From the NCBI RefSeq assembly GCF_035916875.1, contig NZ_JAXUHN010000029.1, positions 1 to 26,880 of the forward strand: a stretch of DNA of 26,880 bases, given 5' to 3'. Below are positions 7,703 to 14,328 of the stretch, in pieces. Position numbers and translations under genes: made by a program. Under the pieces are notes generated by a model that ran no database searches, was not told where the DNA came from, and saw nothing but the letters and a program-made list of their open reading frames with translations. This stretch comes from Methylomicrobium sp035916875. Its GTDB lineage: Bacteria > Pseudomonadota > Gammaproteobacteria > Methylococcales > Methylomonadaceae. How positions within the stretch are numbered: position 1 is the stretch's first letter; each line of letters opens with the position of its first letter.

Positions 7703-8104
7703 TTATTTCACAAAACATTGCCTCTCGGCATACGCTTCTGCATCCTTCAGTTCCTTGCGCAAGTCCTTCGATTGCTTCGGATCTCGGAAAACCCCGCCGG
7801 CCTCACCGGGTGTGCTGCGCAGATAGTTGAAGGTTTTGGCCGCCTCGAAATCGGCGAAAGACATTTTTTCTGCAATCTTGTCGATCTTGCAGCCGCAGGC
7901 GTATTGCGTGATGTAGGTCAGGCCGCCGTGTTGAGCGACGCAGTTCAGCACATATTCGACGCGGTCGCGGGTCGGGAAGTCGTTGATCCGCGGCGCGGGC
8001 GCGGCTTCTGCGGCTTTCGTTTCGGGCGCGGTGGAGGCGCAGCCGTTCAATAACGCCAGCAAGACGATGCCGGCAAAGGAAGATGCGGTTTGTGTGATGT
8101 TCAT
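7703..8104 (-). CDS. Cys-rich small lipoprotein, unknown function
   Basis: A 133-residue lipoprotein: signal peptide ending LLALLNGC (lipobox near residue 22), an Ala/Pro-rich linker, and a compact domain from about 45 with VEYVLNCVAQHGG, YACGCKIDKIAEKMSF and a last Cys in ERQCFVK. The four domain cysteines (N-C-V, A-C-G-C, Q-C-F) could form two disulfides or bind a metal or haem-like group, although no C-x-x-C-H haem site is present. I do not recognise the family. It is divergent from the aryl-polyene-type operon and separated from it by about 170 bases holding a palindrome. Periplasmic or outer-membrane location is inferred from the lipobox. Confidence 0.8.
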   Translation of the reverse strand: MNITQTASSFAGIVLLALLNGCASTAPETKAAEAAPAPRINDFPTRDRVEYVLNCVAQHGGLTYITQYACGCKIDKIAEKMSFADFEAAKTFNYLRSTPGEAGGVFRDPKQSKDLRKELKDAEAYAERQCFVK

Positions 8105-8185
8105 TGATCGGTTTCTCTGTTACCCAAAAGTTGCGATGGTCTAGTTTACCATTTACGCAGATGAATTTGCCAAAATGCGCGCGGC

Positions 8186-8208
8186 GCGCGTTTATGGTAT
8201 AAACGCGC
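8186..8208 (+). promoter_or_regulatory. Palindrome with extended -10 upstream of the aryl-polyene-type operon
   Basis: GCGCGTTTA (8186-8194) and TAAACGCGC (8200-8208) are perfect inverted arms around a five-base loop. The sequence TGGTATAAA (8195-8203), which fits an extended -10 promoter element, lies across the loop and right arm. This arrangement would let a repressor bound to the palindrome block the promoter. It sits 65 bases upstream of the first start codon. The roles are inferred. Confidence 0.4.
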
Positions 8209-8272
8209 CTTTGATTGAAATTTTTCGCCGTGTTTCTTGTGCCCGACCTCTGCCTGGTTTTTCCGACGAATC

Positions 8273-9016
8273 ATGTCCTCTGTCTATAAGGTTGCCGATT
8301 TTGTGCTGAGCGACTGGAGCATCTGCGCGCCGGGTCTGCACGGCAGGGAAGGCTGGGGCGGCTTTCGGACCGGCGCGCGGGAAATCGACAATGCTTTGCC
8401 TAAAATACCCGATTTCATCCCGAAGCTGCAGCAGCGCCGTTTGAGCCCATTGGCCAGATTAGTTTTCAATGCGATCGATCAGTGCCTGAATCCCGGAGAA
8501 ACCTTGCCGACAGTCTTCAGCTCCGCGCATGGCGAGGTCGGAAAAGCGCTCGAAATGCTGCAAATGATTCAGGCTGGCGAGGAACTGTCGCCGACCGTGT
8601 TTAGTTTGTCCGTCCATAATGCGATAGCGGGGCTGTATTCGATTGTCTACCACAATCAACAGGAAATCACGGTAATGGCGCCTGGGCTCGATGGCCTCGC
8701 GCCGGCTTTCCTGGAGGCGCTCGGTCTGTTGCAGGAAGGCGCGGGGCAGGTGCTCGTGGTGCTGTACGACGAGCCGATCGCCGAATTTTATCCTCTCGCT
8801 CCGTTCAAATTGAATGCCGAATTTCCTTGCGCCCTGGCACTTCGTCTATCCTTGGATGGGGCGGGCATGGCGCTACGTTTGCGCCGCGCGCCGGAATGCC
8901 GGGATGACCGCGAGCAGCCGCTGCAATTGCCGCCGTTTATCGACTTTCTGCTCGGCGACAGCACGGAGTCCGGTTTGATTTTTGAGGGGCGCGGTTGGCG
9001 ATGGGAAAAAATTTAA
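8273..9016 (+). CDS. Ketosynthase-like chain-length-factor protein of APE type
   Basis: A 247-residue protein of the short beta-ketoacyl-synthase-like family found as the first gene in many aryl-polyene clusters. It reads ADFVLSDWSICAPGLHGREGW at the start, then LARLVFNAIDQCL, PTVFSSAHGEVGKALEMLQM, and LSPTVFSLSVHNAIAGLYSI, which is the most characteristic block. It is much shorter than a true ketosynthase and shows no Cys-His-His triad, so it probably acts as a partner or length-determining subunit. The ATG at 8273 is chosen because similarity begins there; an ATG 36 bases upstream is less likely. It overlaps the next gene by 16 bases, which starts the chain of coupled genes. Confidence 0.85.
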   Translation: MSSVYKVADFVLSDWSICAPGLHGREGWGGFRTGAREIDNALPKIPDFIPKLQQRRLSPLARLVFNAIDQCLNPGETLPTVFSSAHGEVGKALEMLQMIQAGEELSPTVFSLSVHNAIAGLYSIVYHNQQEITVMAPGLDGLAPAFLEALGLLQEGAGQVLVVLYDEPIAEFYPLAPFKLNAEFPCALALRLSLDGAGMALRLRRAPECRDDREQPLQLPPFIDFLLGDSTESGLIFEGRGWRWEKI

Positions 9017-9798
9017 TCTACAAGCTGGACTATCTCTGGCGCCTTTTCGGCACCGCGGTCAGTTTTACGGCCTTCGGCGTCGGTGGATTTCTGCTCTGGG
9101 TGCTGGTATTCCCCCTCTTGTCGGTCTTGCCCGGCAGCCGCCGGGAGCGGATCAAACGCGGCCAGCATGTGGTGCATTACAGCTTTTATGCGTTCATCGG
9201 CCTGATGCACCGGATCGGCATCATGACTTATGAGATCGTCGGGCTTGAAAAATTGAACCGGCCCGGCCAATTGATCATCGCGAATCATCCGACGCTGGTC
9301 GATATCGTGTTCCTGATCAGCCGGGTCAGCGAAGCCAGTTGCATCGTGAAGGCCTCGCTCTGGCGCAATCCGGCCATGCGCGGGCCGATTTTGAATGCAG
9401 GCTATATCAGCAACGGCGATCCCGAACAGATGATCGAAGAATGCGTGGACTGGCTGCGCGCGGGCGGCTCGATGATCATTTTTCCGGAAGGCACCCGTTC
9501 GGTGCCCGGCAAGCCTTACCGCTTTCAGCGCGGGGCCGCCGCGATCGCCTTGCAGGCCGGAAAAATCGTCACGCCGGTCACGCTGTCCTGCTATCCGAGC
9601 ACCTTGACCAAGGCCGAGTCCTGGTACAGCATTCCTTACCGTCGGCGTTTTCATCTCGCGATGCATGTCGGCGAGGACATCCCGCTGGAACCGTTTCAGC
9701 AGCTTGAACCCAAATCGATCGCGGTGCGCCGTTTGAATCAGTTTTTACAGGATTATTTTACCGAACAGAGAGAAATCTATCAGAACCATGGAAAATGA
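9001..9798 (+). CDS. 1-acyl-glycerol-3-phosphate acyltransferase-like enzyme (APE type)
   Basis: A 265-residue PlsC-type acyltransferase. There is an N-terminal membrane segment at about 20-43. The catalytic H-x4-D motif reads NHPTLVD (His96, Asp101) and the acceptor-binding motif FPEGTRS is at 161-167. Such proteins occur in aryl-polyene clusters and probably transfer the finished polyene or a fatty acid to a lipid anchor; that role is inferred. The ATG at 9001 overlaps the previous gene by 16 bases; an in-frame TTG two codons upstream is possible. It overlaps the downstream ACP gene by 11 bases. The enzyme is expected at the inner membrane. Confidence 0.88.
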   Translation: MGKNLIYKLDYLWRLFGTAVSFTAFGVGGFLLWVLVFPLLSVLPGSRRERIKRGQHVVHYSFYAFIGLMHRIGIMTYEIVGLEKLNRPGQLIIANHPTLVDIVFLISRVSEASCIVKASLWRNPAMRGPILNAGYISNGDPEQMIEECVDWLRAGGSMIIFPEGTRSVPGKPYRFQRGAAAIALQAGKIVTPVTLSCYPSTLTKAESWYSIPYRRRFHLAMHVGEDIPLEPFQQLEPKSIAVRRLNQFLQDYFTEQREIYQNHGK

Positions 9799-10036
9799 AT
9801 TGAAACAATTGATCATCGAGACGCTGGACCTGGAGGATATAGGCGTCGATGACATCGACAGCGATGCGGCGCTGTTCAACGAAGGGCTCGGGCTCGATTC
9901 GATCGACGCGCTCGAACTGGGCCTTGCGATCCGAAAAAAATATAATGTTAAAATCAATGCCGAAAAAGAAGACGTGGCGCTTATCTTCGCCTCGATTTCC
10001 GCCTTGGCCCACTATATTGAATCCGCGCGCAGTTGA
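9788..10036 (+). CDS. Acyl carrier protein 1
   Basis: An 82-residue acyl carrier protein. The phosphopantetheine site is GLGLDSIDALELG with Ser38, and the four-helix pattern and acidic character are typical. It starts with ATG inside the end of the acyltransferase gene (11-base overlap). Its job is probably to carry either the aromatic starter or the growing polyene as a thioester. It differs clearly from the second ACP, so the two probably have separate roles, as in characterised aryl-polyene pathways that use two ACPs. Confidence 0.92.
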   Translation: MENELKQLIIETLDLEDIGVDDIDSDAALFNEGLGLDSIDALELGLAIRKKYNVKINAEKEDVALIFASISALAHYIESARS

Positions 10037-10043
10037 GGAAATG

Positions 10044-10292
10044 ATGGAAAATCGTGAACAAATTTTGGCGGCCATTCAGGAATTGATGGTCGAGATGTTT
10101 GAACTGGACAAAGACGACATTACGCTGGAGGCGCGGCTATATCAAGACCTCGATTTCGACAGCATTGATGCGGTCGATATGATCGTCAGGCTGAAGGAAA
10201 TGACCGGCAAGGCTGTCAAGCCGGAGGATTTCAAAACGGCCCGCACGATCGGCGATGTGGTCGAGGCGGTTTATAAGATGGTCAATGCATAG
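10044..10292 (+). CDS. Acyl carrier protein 2
   Basis: An 82-residue acyl carrier protein with DLDFDSIDAVDMIVRL, Ser40 being the phosphopantetheine site. Two tandem ATG codons (10041, 10044) follow the previous stop; GAGG at 10035-10038 has better spacing to the second, so I use 10044. The ribosome site overlaps the stop of ACP 1, suggesting coupled translation. C-terminal text KPEDFKTARTIGDVVEAVY is the usual ACP helix 4 region. Together with ACP 1 it supports a dedicated polyene or fatty-acid-like assembly line. Confidence 0.92.
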   Translation: MENREQILAAIQELMVEMFELDKDDITLEARLYQDLDFDSIDAVDMIVRLKEMTGKAVKPEDFKTARTIGDVVEAVYKMVNA

Positions 10293-10313
10293 GGGAAAGC
10301 TCCAAGGCGAGAG

Positions 10314-10880
10314 GTGAAACAAGATTGCATGCGTCCATTGATCAACATCGTCATAGGTTTTTTGACTATCGCCTATCCCTTCGCGGTCTATTTCGGCATC
10401 CAGTATTTCGAACCGTGGAAAATCGCCGCAGTGTTGATCGGCTTGTTGGTGATCAGACAGGCTTTCGGTGGCGTCAAGGCGCTAGGCAGTCGGCTGATAG
10501 TGATCGCCGGTATGATCTTTTGCGCGCTCGCGATCTGGCGCAACGATCCGATTACCCTGCGATTTTATCCGGTCATGATGAATGGCGCGTTGCTGACGCT
10601 GTTTGCCTGGAGTCTGTTCCATCCGCCGACCGTGATCGAACGTCTGGCCCGCCTGCGTCATCCGGACCTGCCGCCTTCGGGCGTCGCTTATACGCGGCGT
10701 GTGACCCAGGTCTGGTGCGGCTTTTTCATGGTGAACGGCGGCATCGCGTTGGCGACTGCATTATGGAGCAGTTTCGAAATCTGGAGTTTATACAATGGCC
10801 TGATAGCTTATCTACTGATGGGCACTTTGTTTGGCGGCGAATACCTGGTGCGGATCAGAACGCAAAAGCATGCGGGATAA
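10314..10880 (+). CDS. COG4648-type membrane protein of APE cluster
   Basis: A 188-residue integral membrane protein with about five hydrophobic segments: residues 8-28, 33-48, 60-75, 85-103 and 133-175. It resembles the COG4648 membrane proteins that sit between the acyl carrier proteins and the AMP-ligase in aryl-polyene clusters; the function is unknown, perhaps membrane assembly or transport of the product. I start at GTG 10314, which has AAGG at suitable distance; an ATG at 10329 is the alternative. It overlaps the next gene by 11 bases. Confidence 0.75.
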   Translation: MKQDCMRPLINIVIGFLTIAYPFAVYFGIQYFEPWKIAAVLIGLLVIRQAFGGVKALGSRLIVIAGMIFCALAIWRNDPITLRFYPVMMNGALLTLFAWSLFHPPTVIERLARLRHPDLPPSGVAYTRRVTQVWCGFFMVNGGIALATALWSSFEIWSLYNGLIAYLLMGTLFGGEYLVRIRTQKHAG

Positions 10881-12576
10881 CTTGATTTTGCTGTCAACGT
10901 GCGGCATCGAAGCGATGCAGGACCCGGTGCCGATCGCACGCCATCAGGGGATACTGTATCGGCGTGATCAATTCGCTAAGGCGGTCTGCACTTGGGCGCA
11001 TACATTGCGTAGAGAACCCGATCGGCGTTATGCGTTATATACGCAGGATGCCTATCCGTTTACGGTACTGTTGTTCGCGCTGCTGCATGCAGGCAAGGAA
11101 GTCTGGATTTCCGGCAACAGTCTGCCCGAAACCGCGCGGCAACTGCGTCTTGAACGATGTCGGCTGCTCGGCGACTGGCCGGATGATCCTTTCGATGCTG
11201 ATTTACTGATGACGGAAGGCTCGGTTAGCCGTCTTACGGCTCTCGATATGGATGTTCCCTGCATCGTCCTGTTTACCTCGGGTTCCTCGGGGCCGCCGAA
11301 AGCGGTGCCGAAAACCCTGCGCCAATTGCAGGCCGAAATTGATACACTGGAAAGTCTTTGGGGAGGATTGCTGGGAGATGCGTGCATTGCGGGCACGGTC
11401 AGTCATCAGCATATCTATGGCTTGTTGTTCAGGATGTTATGGCCGCTGTCGGCGAGGCGCTGTTTCCATAGCCCAATGTTTTTGAGCCCCGAAGCGCTCT
11501 TGGCTGATGGCGATGCCGCCAAGACTTGCTGGATCGCGAGTCCCGGCCATCTGAAGCGACTCGACGAGCAATCGCCCTGGCAGGGTATCGCCGGCCTTGC
11601 GGCGATTTTTAGCTCAGGCGGCCCTTTGCCTGCGGAGGCGGCCCGGCAAATCTTCACTGCCAGCGGCCGCACGGTGATCGAAGTTTACGGCAGCACCGAA
11701 ACCGGCGGCATTGCCTGGCGGCAGGCGTCCGGGCAAGTCGACGCGCCGTGGCAGCCGTTTGCGGATATCCGAATCCAATGGATAGCCGACAGGCCCCATC
11801 TCTATTCGCCTTATTTGACCGCTCAGGACGGCCTGCCGTTGGATGATCGTCTGACCCAACTGAACGACGGCCGCTTTCTGCTGCACGGAAGGCAGGATCG
11901 TATCGTCAAGATCGAAGAGAAAAGGTTGTCGCTGACCGCCCTGGAGCAGCGTCTTCAGGATACGCACTGGATTGCCGAAGCCTATGCGTTCGTGCTGGCC
12001 CGCCACCGGGATGTGGTTGCGATCGCGGCGGTCTTGAACGATAGTGGCTCGGCACAGCTTCAGGAGCAGGGTAGAAACGCTTTGATCAAACAACTGCGTA
12101 GCGTCCTTGCCGACAGTTTCGATGCGGTGACGCTGCCCAGAAAATGGCTGTTCGTGAACTCAATTCCTTTGACTACGCAAGGCAAAGTGAAACAGGAACT
12201 TTTGACCTCATTGATGAATACCGATACCCGGAGCCTCCCGAGAGTGCTGGCCGCCGAAACCGATGTGGCCTGCGTGCGCCTCAGGATCAAAGTGCCGAAG
12301 GAGCTCGGTTATTTTCCGGATCATTTTCCGAAATTTCCGTTATTGCCGGGGGTCGTTCAGATCGGCTGGGCGGAGCATTTCGGCAAGATTTTTTTTCCGA
12401 TCACGGCGCCTTTTTCGCACATGGAAGTGATCAAATTCGGAAAGATGATCCGTCCGGATGACGAACTCGAATTGAGCCTGGAATGGCGCGAAGCTTCCGG
12501 AAAACTGGTTTTTCAATATCGCAAGGGAGCCGAGGCCTACAGTTCCGGGCGCCTGGTCTATGGAGCCGAGTCTTGA
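10870..12576 (+). CDS. AMP-dependent acyl ligase fused to hotdog 3-hydroxyacyl-ACP dehydratase
   Basis: A 568-residue fusion. Residues 1-450 form an ANL-type adenylating enzyme: P-loop LFTSGSSGPPKAVPK (about 134-147), YGSTETGG (273-280), the hinge region around LLHGRQDRIVKIEEKRLS, and the catalytic-lysine segment TTQGKVKQ (Lys439). Residues 470-568 form a FabZ/ApeI-like hotdog domain with DHFPKFPLLPGVVQIGWAEHF, His485 being the expected catalytic base. The ligase probably activates an aromatic or fatty acid and loads it on an ACP; the dehydratase removes water during polyene elongation. In other clusters the two functions are often separate genes. The ATG at 10870 overlaps the preceding stop by 11 bases. 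Confidence 0.88.
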   Translation: MRDNLILLSTCGIEAMQDPVPIARHQGILYRRDQFAKAVCTWAHTLRREPDRRYALYTQDAYPFTVLLFALLHAGKEVWISGNSLPETARQLRLERCRLLGDWPDDPFDADLLMTEGSVSRLTALDMDVPCIVLFTSGSSGPPKAVPKTLRQLQAEIDTLESLWGGLLGDACIAGTVSHQHIYGLLFRMLWPLSARRCFHSPMFLSPEALLADGDAAKTCWIASPGHLKRLDEQSPWQGIAGLAAIFSSGGPLPAEAARQIFTASGRTVIEVYGSTETGGIAWRQASGQVDAPWQPFADIRIQWIADRPHLYSPYLTAQDGLPLDDRLTQLNDGRFLLHGRQDRIVKIEEKRLSLTALEQRLQDTHWIAEAYAFVLARHRDVVAIAAVLNDSGSAQLQEQGRNALIKQLRSVLADSFDAVTLPRKWLFVNSIPLTTQGKVKQELLTSLMNTDTRSLPRVLAAETDVACVRLRIKVPKELGYFPDHFPKFPLLPGVVQIGWAEHFGKIFFPITAPFSHMEVIKFGKMIRPDDELELSLEWREASGKLVFQYRKGAEAYSSGRLVYGAES

Positions 12577-13307
12577 AAACCTGCATCATCATCCCCGTTT
12601 ATAACCACGAACAGGCACTGCCGAGCGTGGTTGCGGCGATCAAACCCTTCGGCTTGCAGGTATTTTTGATCGACGACGGCAGTTCTAAGGTTTGCCACGA
12701 GGCGCTTGAAGAGTTCGCCCGTCGGGAAGCCGATTGGCTGACGTTGATCGTCCGCGCCGAAAACGGCGGCAAGGGCGCGGCGGTGCTCGACGGCTTCCGG
12801 GCGGCGATTGCGCAAGGCTTTACCCATGCCTTGCAGATCGATGCGGATGGCCAGCATCGAATCGACGACATCCCGCGCTTTTTGGACGCGAGCCGGCAGC
12901 ATCCGGAGGCTTTGATCGCGGGTTTTCCGGTCTTCGGCAAGGAGGCGCCGCTTAGCCGCCAGTACGGACGCCAGTTCACGAATCTCTGGGTCTGGATCAA
13001 TACGCTGTCGTTCGCGATCGGCGATGCGATGTGCGGCTTCAGGCTGTACCCGCTGGTCGCGGTCGAACGGCTCTGCGCTTACGTCCGGATCAGCCGGCGC
13101 ATGGATTTCGATATCGACATCATCGTCAGATTGTACTGGCGGGGCGTGCGGGTGATCAATCTGCCGACCCGGGTCAGTTATCCGTTGGTCGGCATCTCGC
13201 ATTTTCGGCTGTGGCAGGACAATCTGATGATCTCGAAAATCCATGCGCGGTTGTTTTTCGGCATGCTGGCACGCCTGCCTCGCCTGATTCTGAGGCATTG
13301 GCAGTGA
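12573..13307 (+). CDS. GT2 family glycosyltransferase (APE type)
   Basis: A 244-residue family 2 glycosyltransferase: start TCIIIPVYNHEQALPSVV, sugar-nucleotide motif LIDDGSS (about 32-38), ENGGKGAAVLDGF (63-75) and the metal motif QIDADGQH (88-95). The start is a TTG that shares bases with the stop of the ligase gene (TTGA) and has GGAG seven bases ahead; no ATG lies at a sensible place. In enterobacterial aryl-polyene clusters the glycosyltransferase and an LpxL-like acyltransferase are often one fused protein; here they are two genes. Probable role: adding a sugar to the lipid-linked product. Confidence 0.88.
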   Translation: MKTCIIIPVYNHEQALPSVVAAIKPFGLQVFLIDDGSSKVCHEALEEFARREADWLTLIVRAENGGKGAAVLDGFRAAIAQGFTHALQIDADGQHRIDDIPRFLDASRQHPEALIAGFPVFGKEAPLSRQYGRQFTNLWVWINTLSFAIGDAMCGFRLYPLVAVERLCAYVRISRRMDFDIDIIVRLYWRGVRVINLPTRVSYPLVGISHFRLWQDNLMISKIHARLFFGMLARLPRLILRHWQ

Positions 13308-14230
13308 CAAAACCGCACTGGGCCGAGATGGGCGAATACAGCGTGGTCTGGGGCATGCGCCTTTTGCTTGGGATTTACCGCCTCGGCGGGCGTCCTATTG
13401 TGCAGTTTTTTTTGTATCCGGTGGTCGCTTACTACTGGCTGGTGAACCGGCGGGGCAGAGACGCGAGCCGCGATTATCTGCACCGTGTTGCAGGGTTTTC
13501 AGCAGATTTCCAACTGAGCGGCGGTAGGCTCGACAGCTTTCGCCATTTCATGGCCTTCGCGGAAGCGATTCTCGACAAACTGGCGGCCTGGGCAGGCATG
13601 ATTTCGCCTGGCGATGTCGAATACCGGGGCCGGGAATCGGTGCTCGAGCGCCTAAGACAGGGGCAGGGCGTGTTGCTTCTGGGGTCGCATCTAGGCAATC
13701 TGGAGGTCTGTCGGATGATCGCGAGTCTAAATAAAAACATCAGGGTTAATGTGCTCGTGCATACCCGGCATGCCGAAAAATTCAGCGAACTGTTGAGCCG
13801 CTATAACAGTGCCAGCCAGCTGAATCTGATTCAGGTCACCGAAATCAGCGCGGCGACCTCGATTCGGCTGGCGGACAAGATCGATCAGGGCGAAATCGTG
13901 ATCGTCGCGGCGGACCGGACCCCGGTGAGCAATCAAGATCGTGTCGCGGAAGCCGATTTTTTAGGCGCCAAGGCGTTGTTTCCGGAAGGTCCGTTCATTT
14001 TGGCGGCGTTGTTGAAATGTCCGGTTTTTACGGTATTTTGCCTGAAGAGACGCGGCAAGTATGTCATTTATTTCGACCCTTTCAGCGACGGTCTCAAATT
14101 GCCGAGAAAGCAGCGCGAGCAGGCATTGCAGGAAACAATCCAGCGCTACGCGAACCGTTTGCAGGCCTATTGTCTGCAGGAGCCGTTGCAATGGTTTAAT
14201 TTTTACCCGTTTTGGCACAAGGAATCATGA
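13304..14230 (+). CDS. LpxL/HtrB-like lysophospholipid acyltransferase (APE type)
   Basis: A 308-residue acyltransferase of the LpxL/HtrB-like (LABLAT) group. It has the active-site motif GSHLGNLEV (His129, Glu134, H-x4-E), later DRTPVSNQDR and FPEGPFILAALLKCPVF. The GTG start overlaps the glycosyltransferase stop (GTGA) and is preceded by GAGG eight bases upstream; the long open frame further upstream is a shadow of the glycosyltransferase. It ends with ATGA, where the next small ORF begins. It is expected to act at the cytoplasmic face of the inner membrane. The acyl donor is probably an ACP, inferred from the two ACP genes in the operon. Confidence 0.87.
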   Translation: MTKPHWAEMGEYSVVWGMRLLLGIYRLGGRPIVQFFLYPVVAYYWLVNRRGRDASRDYLHRVAGFSADFQLSGGRLDSFRHFMAFAEAILDKLAAWAGMISPGDVEYRGRESVLERLRQGQGVLLLGSHLGNLEVCRMIASLNKNIRVNVLVHTRHAEKFSELLSRYNSASQLNLIQVTEISAATSIRLADKIDQGEIVIVAADRTPVSNQDRVAEADFLGAKALFPEGPFILAALLKCPVFTVFCLKRRGKYVIYFDPFSDGLKLPRKQREQALQETIQRYANRLQAYCLQEPLQWFNFYPFWHKES

Positions 14231-14328
14231 AGTTGTTATACCGATTAGCGGGCGATTCGCTTGTTGCTCTTGCAGGCTGGGTCTACTGGATAAAAACGGC
14301 GGCGATGGCCTTGGAGTTGCCTCGATGA
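14227..14328 (+). CDS. 33-aa micro-ORF coupled on both sides by ATGA overlaps
   Basis: An ATG at 14227 shares bases with the stop of the acyltransferase gene (ATGA), and its TGA shares bases with the ATG of the ammonia-lyase gene (ATGA at 14325-14328). A ribosome site AAGGA lies four bases ahead of it. The peptide begins MKLLYRLAGDSLVALAGWVY and continues WIKTAAMALELPR: a short basic start, then a mostly hydrophobic middle with three aromatic residues, fitting a single membrane or amphipathic helix. It exactly fills the gap between the two genes. It may be a true small protein or a translational-coupling device. I recognise no family. Confidence 0.6.
   Translation: MKLLYRLAGDSLVALAGWVYWIKTAAMALELPR

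Noticed and set aside
13031..13303. N-terminal extension of the LpxL-like acyltransferase frame
   Set aside because: It runs inside the glycosyltransferase gene in another frame and has no family similarity; the GTG at 13304 has a good ribosome site.
14061..14324. N-terminal extension of the ammonia-lyase frame
   Set aside because: It is a shadow of the acyltransferase gene; MIO-lyase similarity starts at the ATG at 14325.
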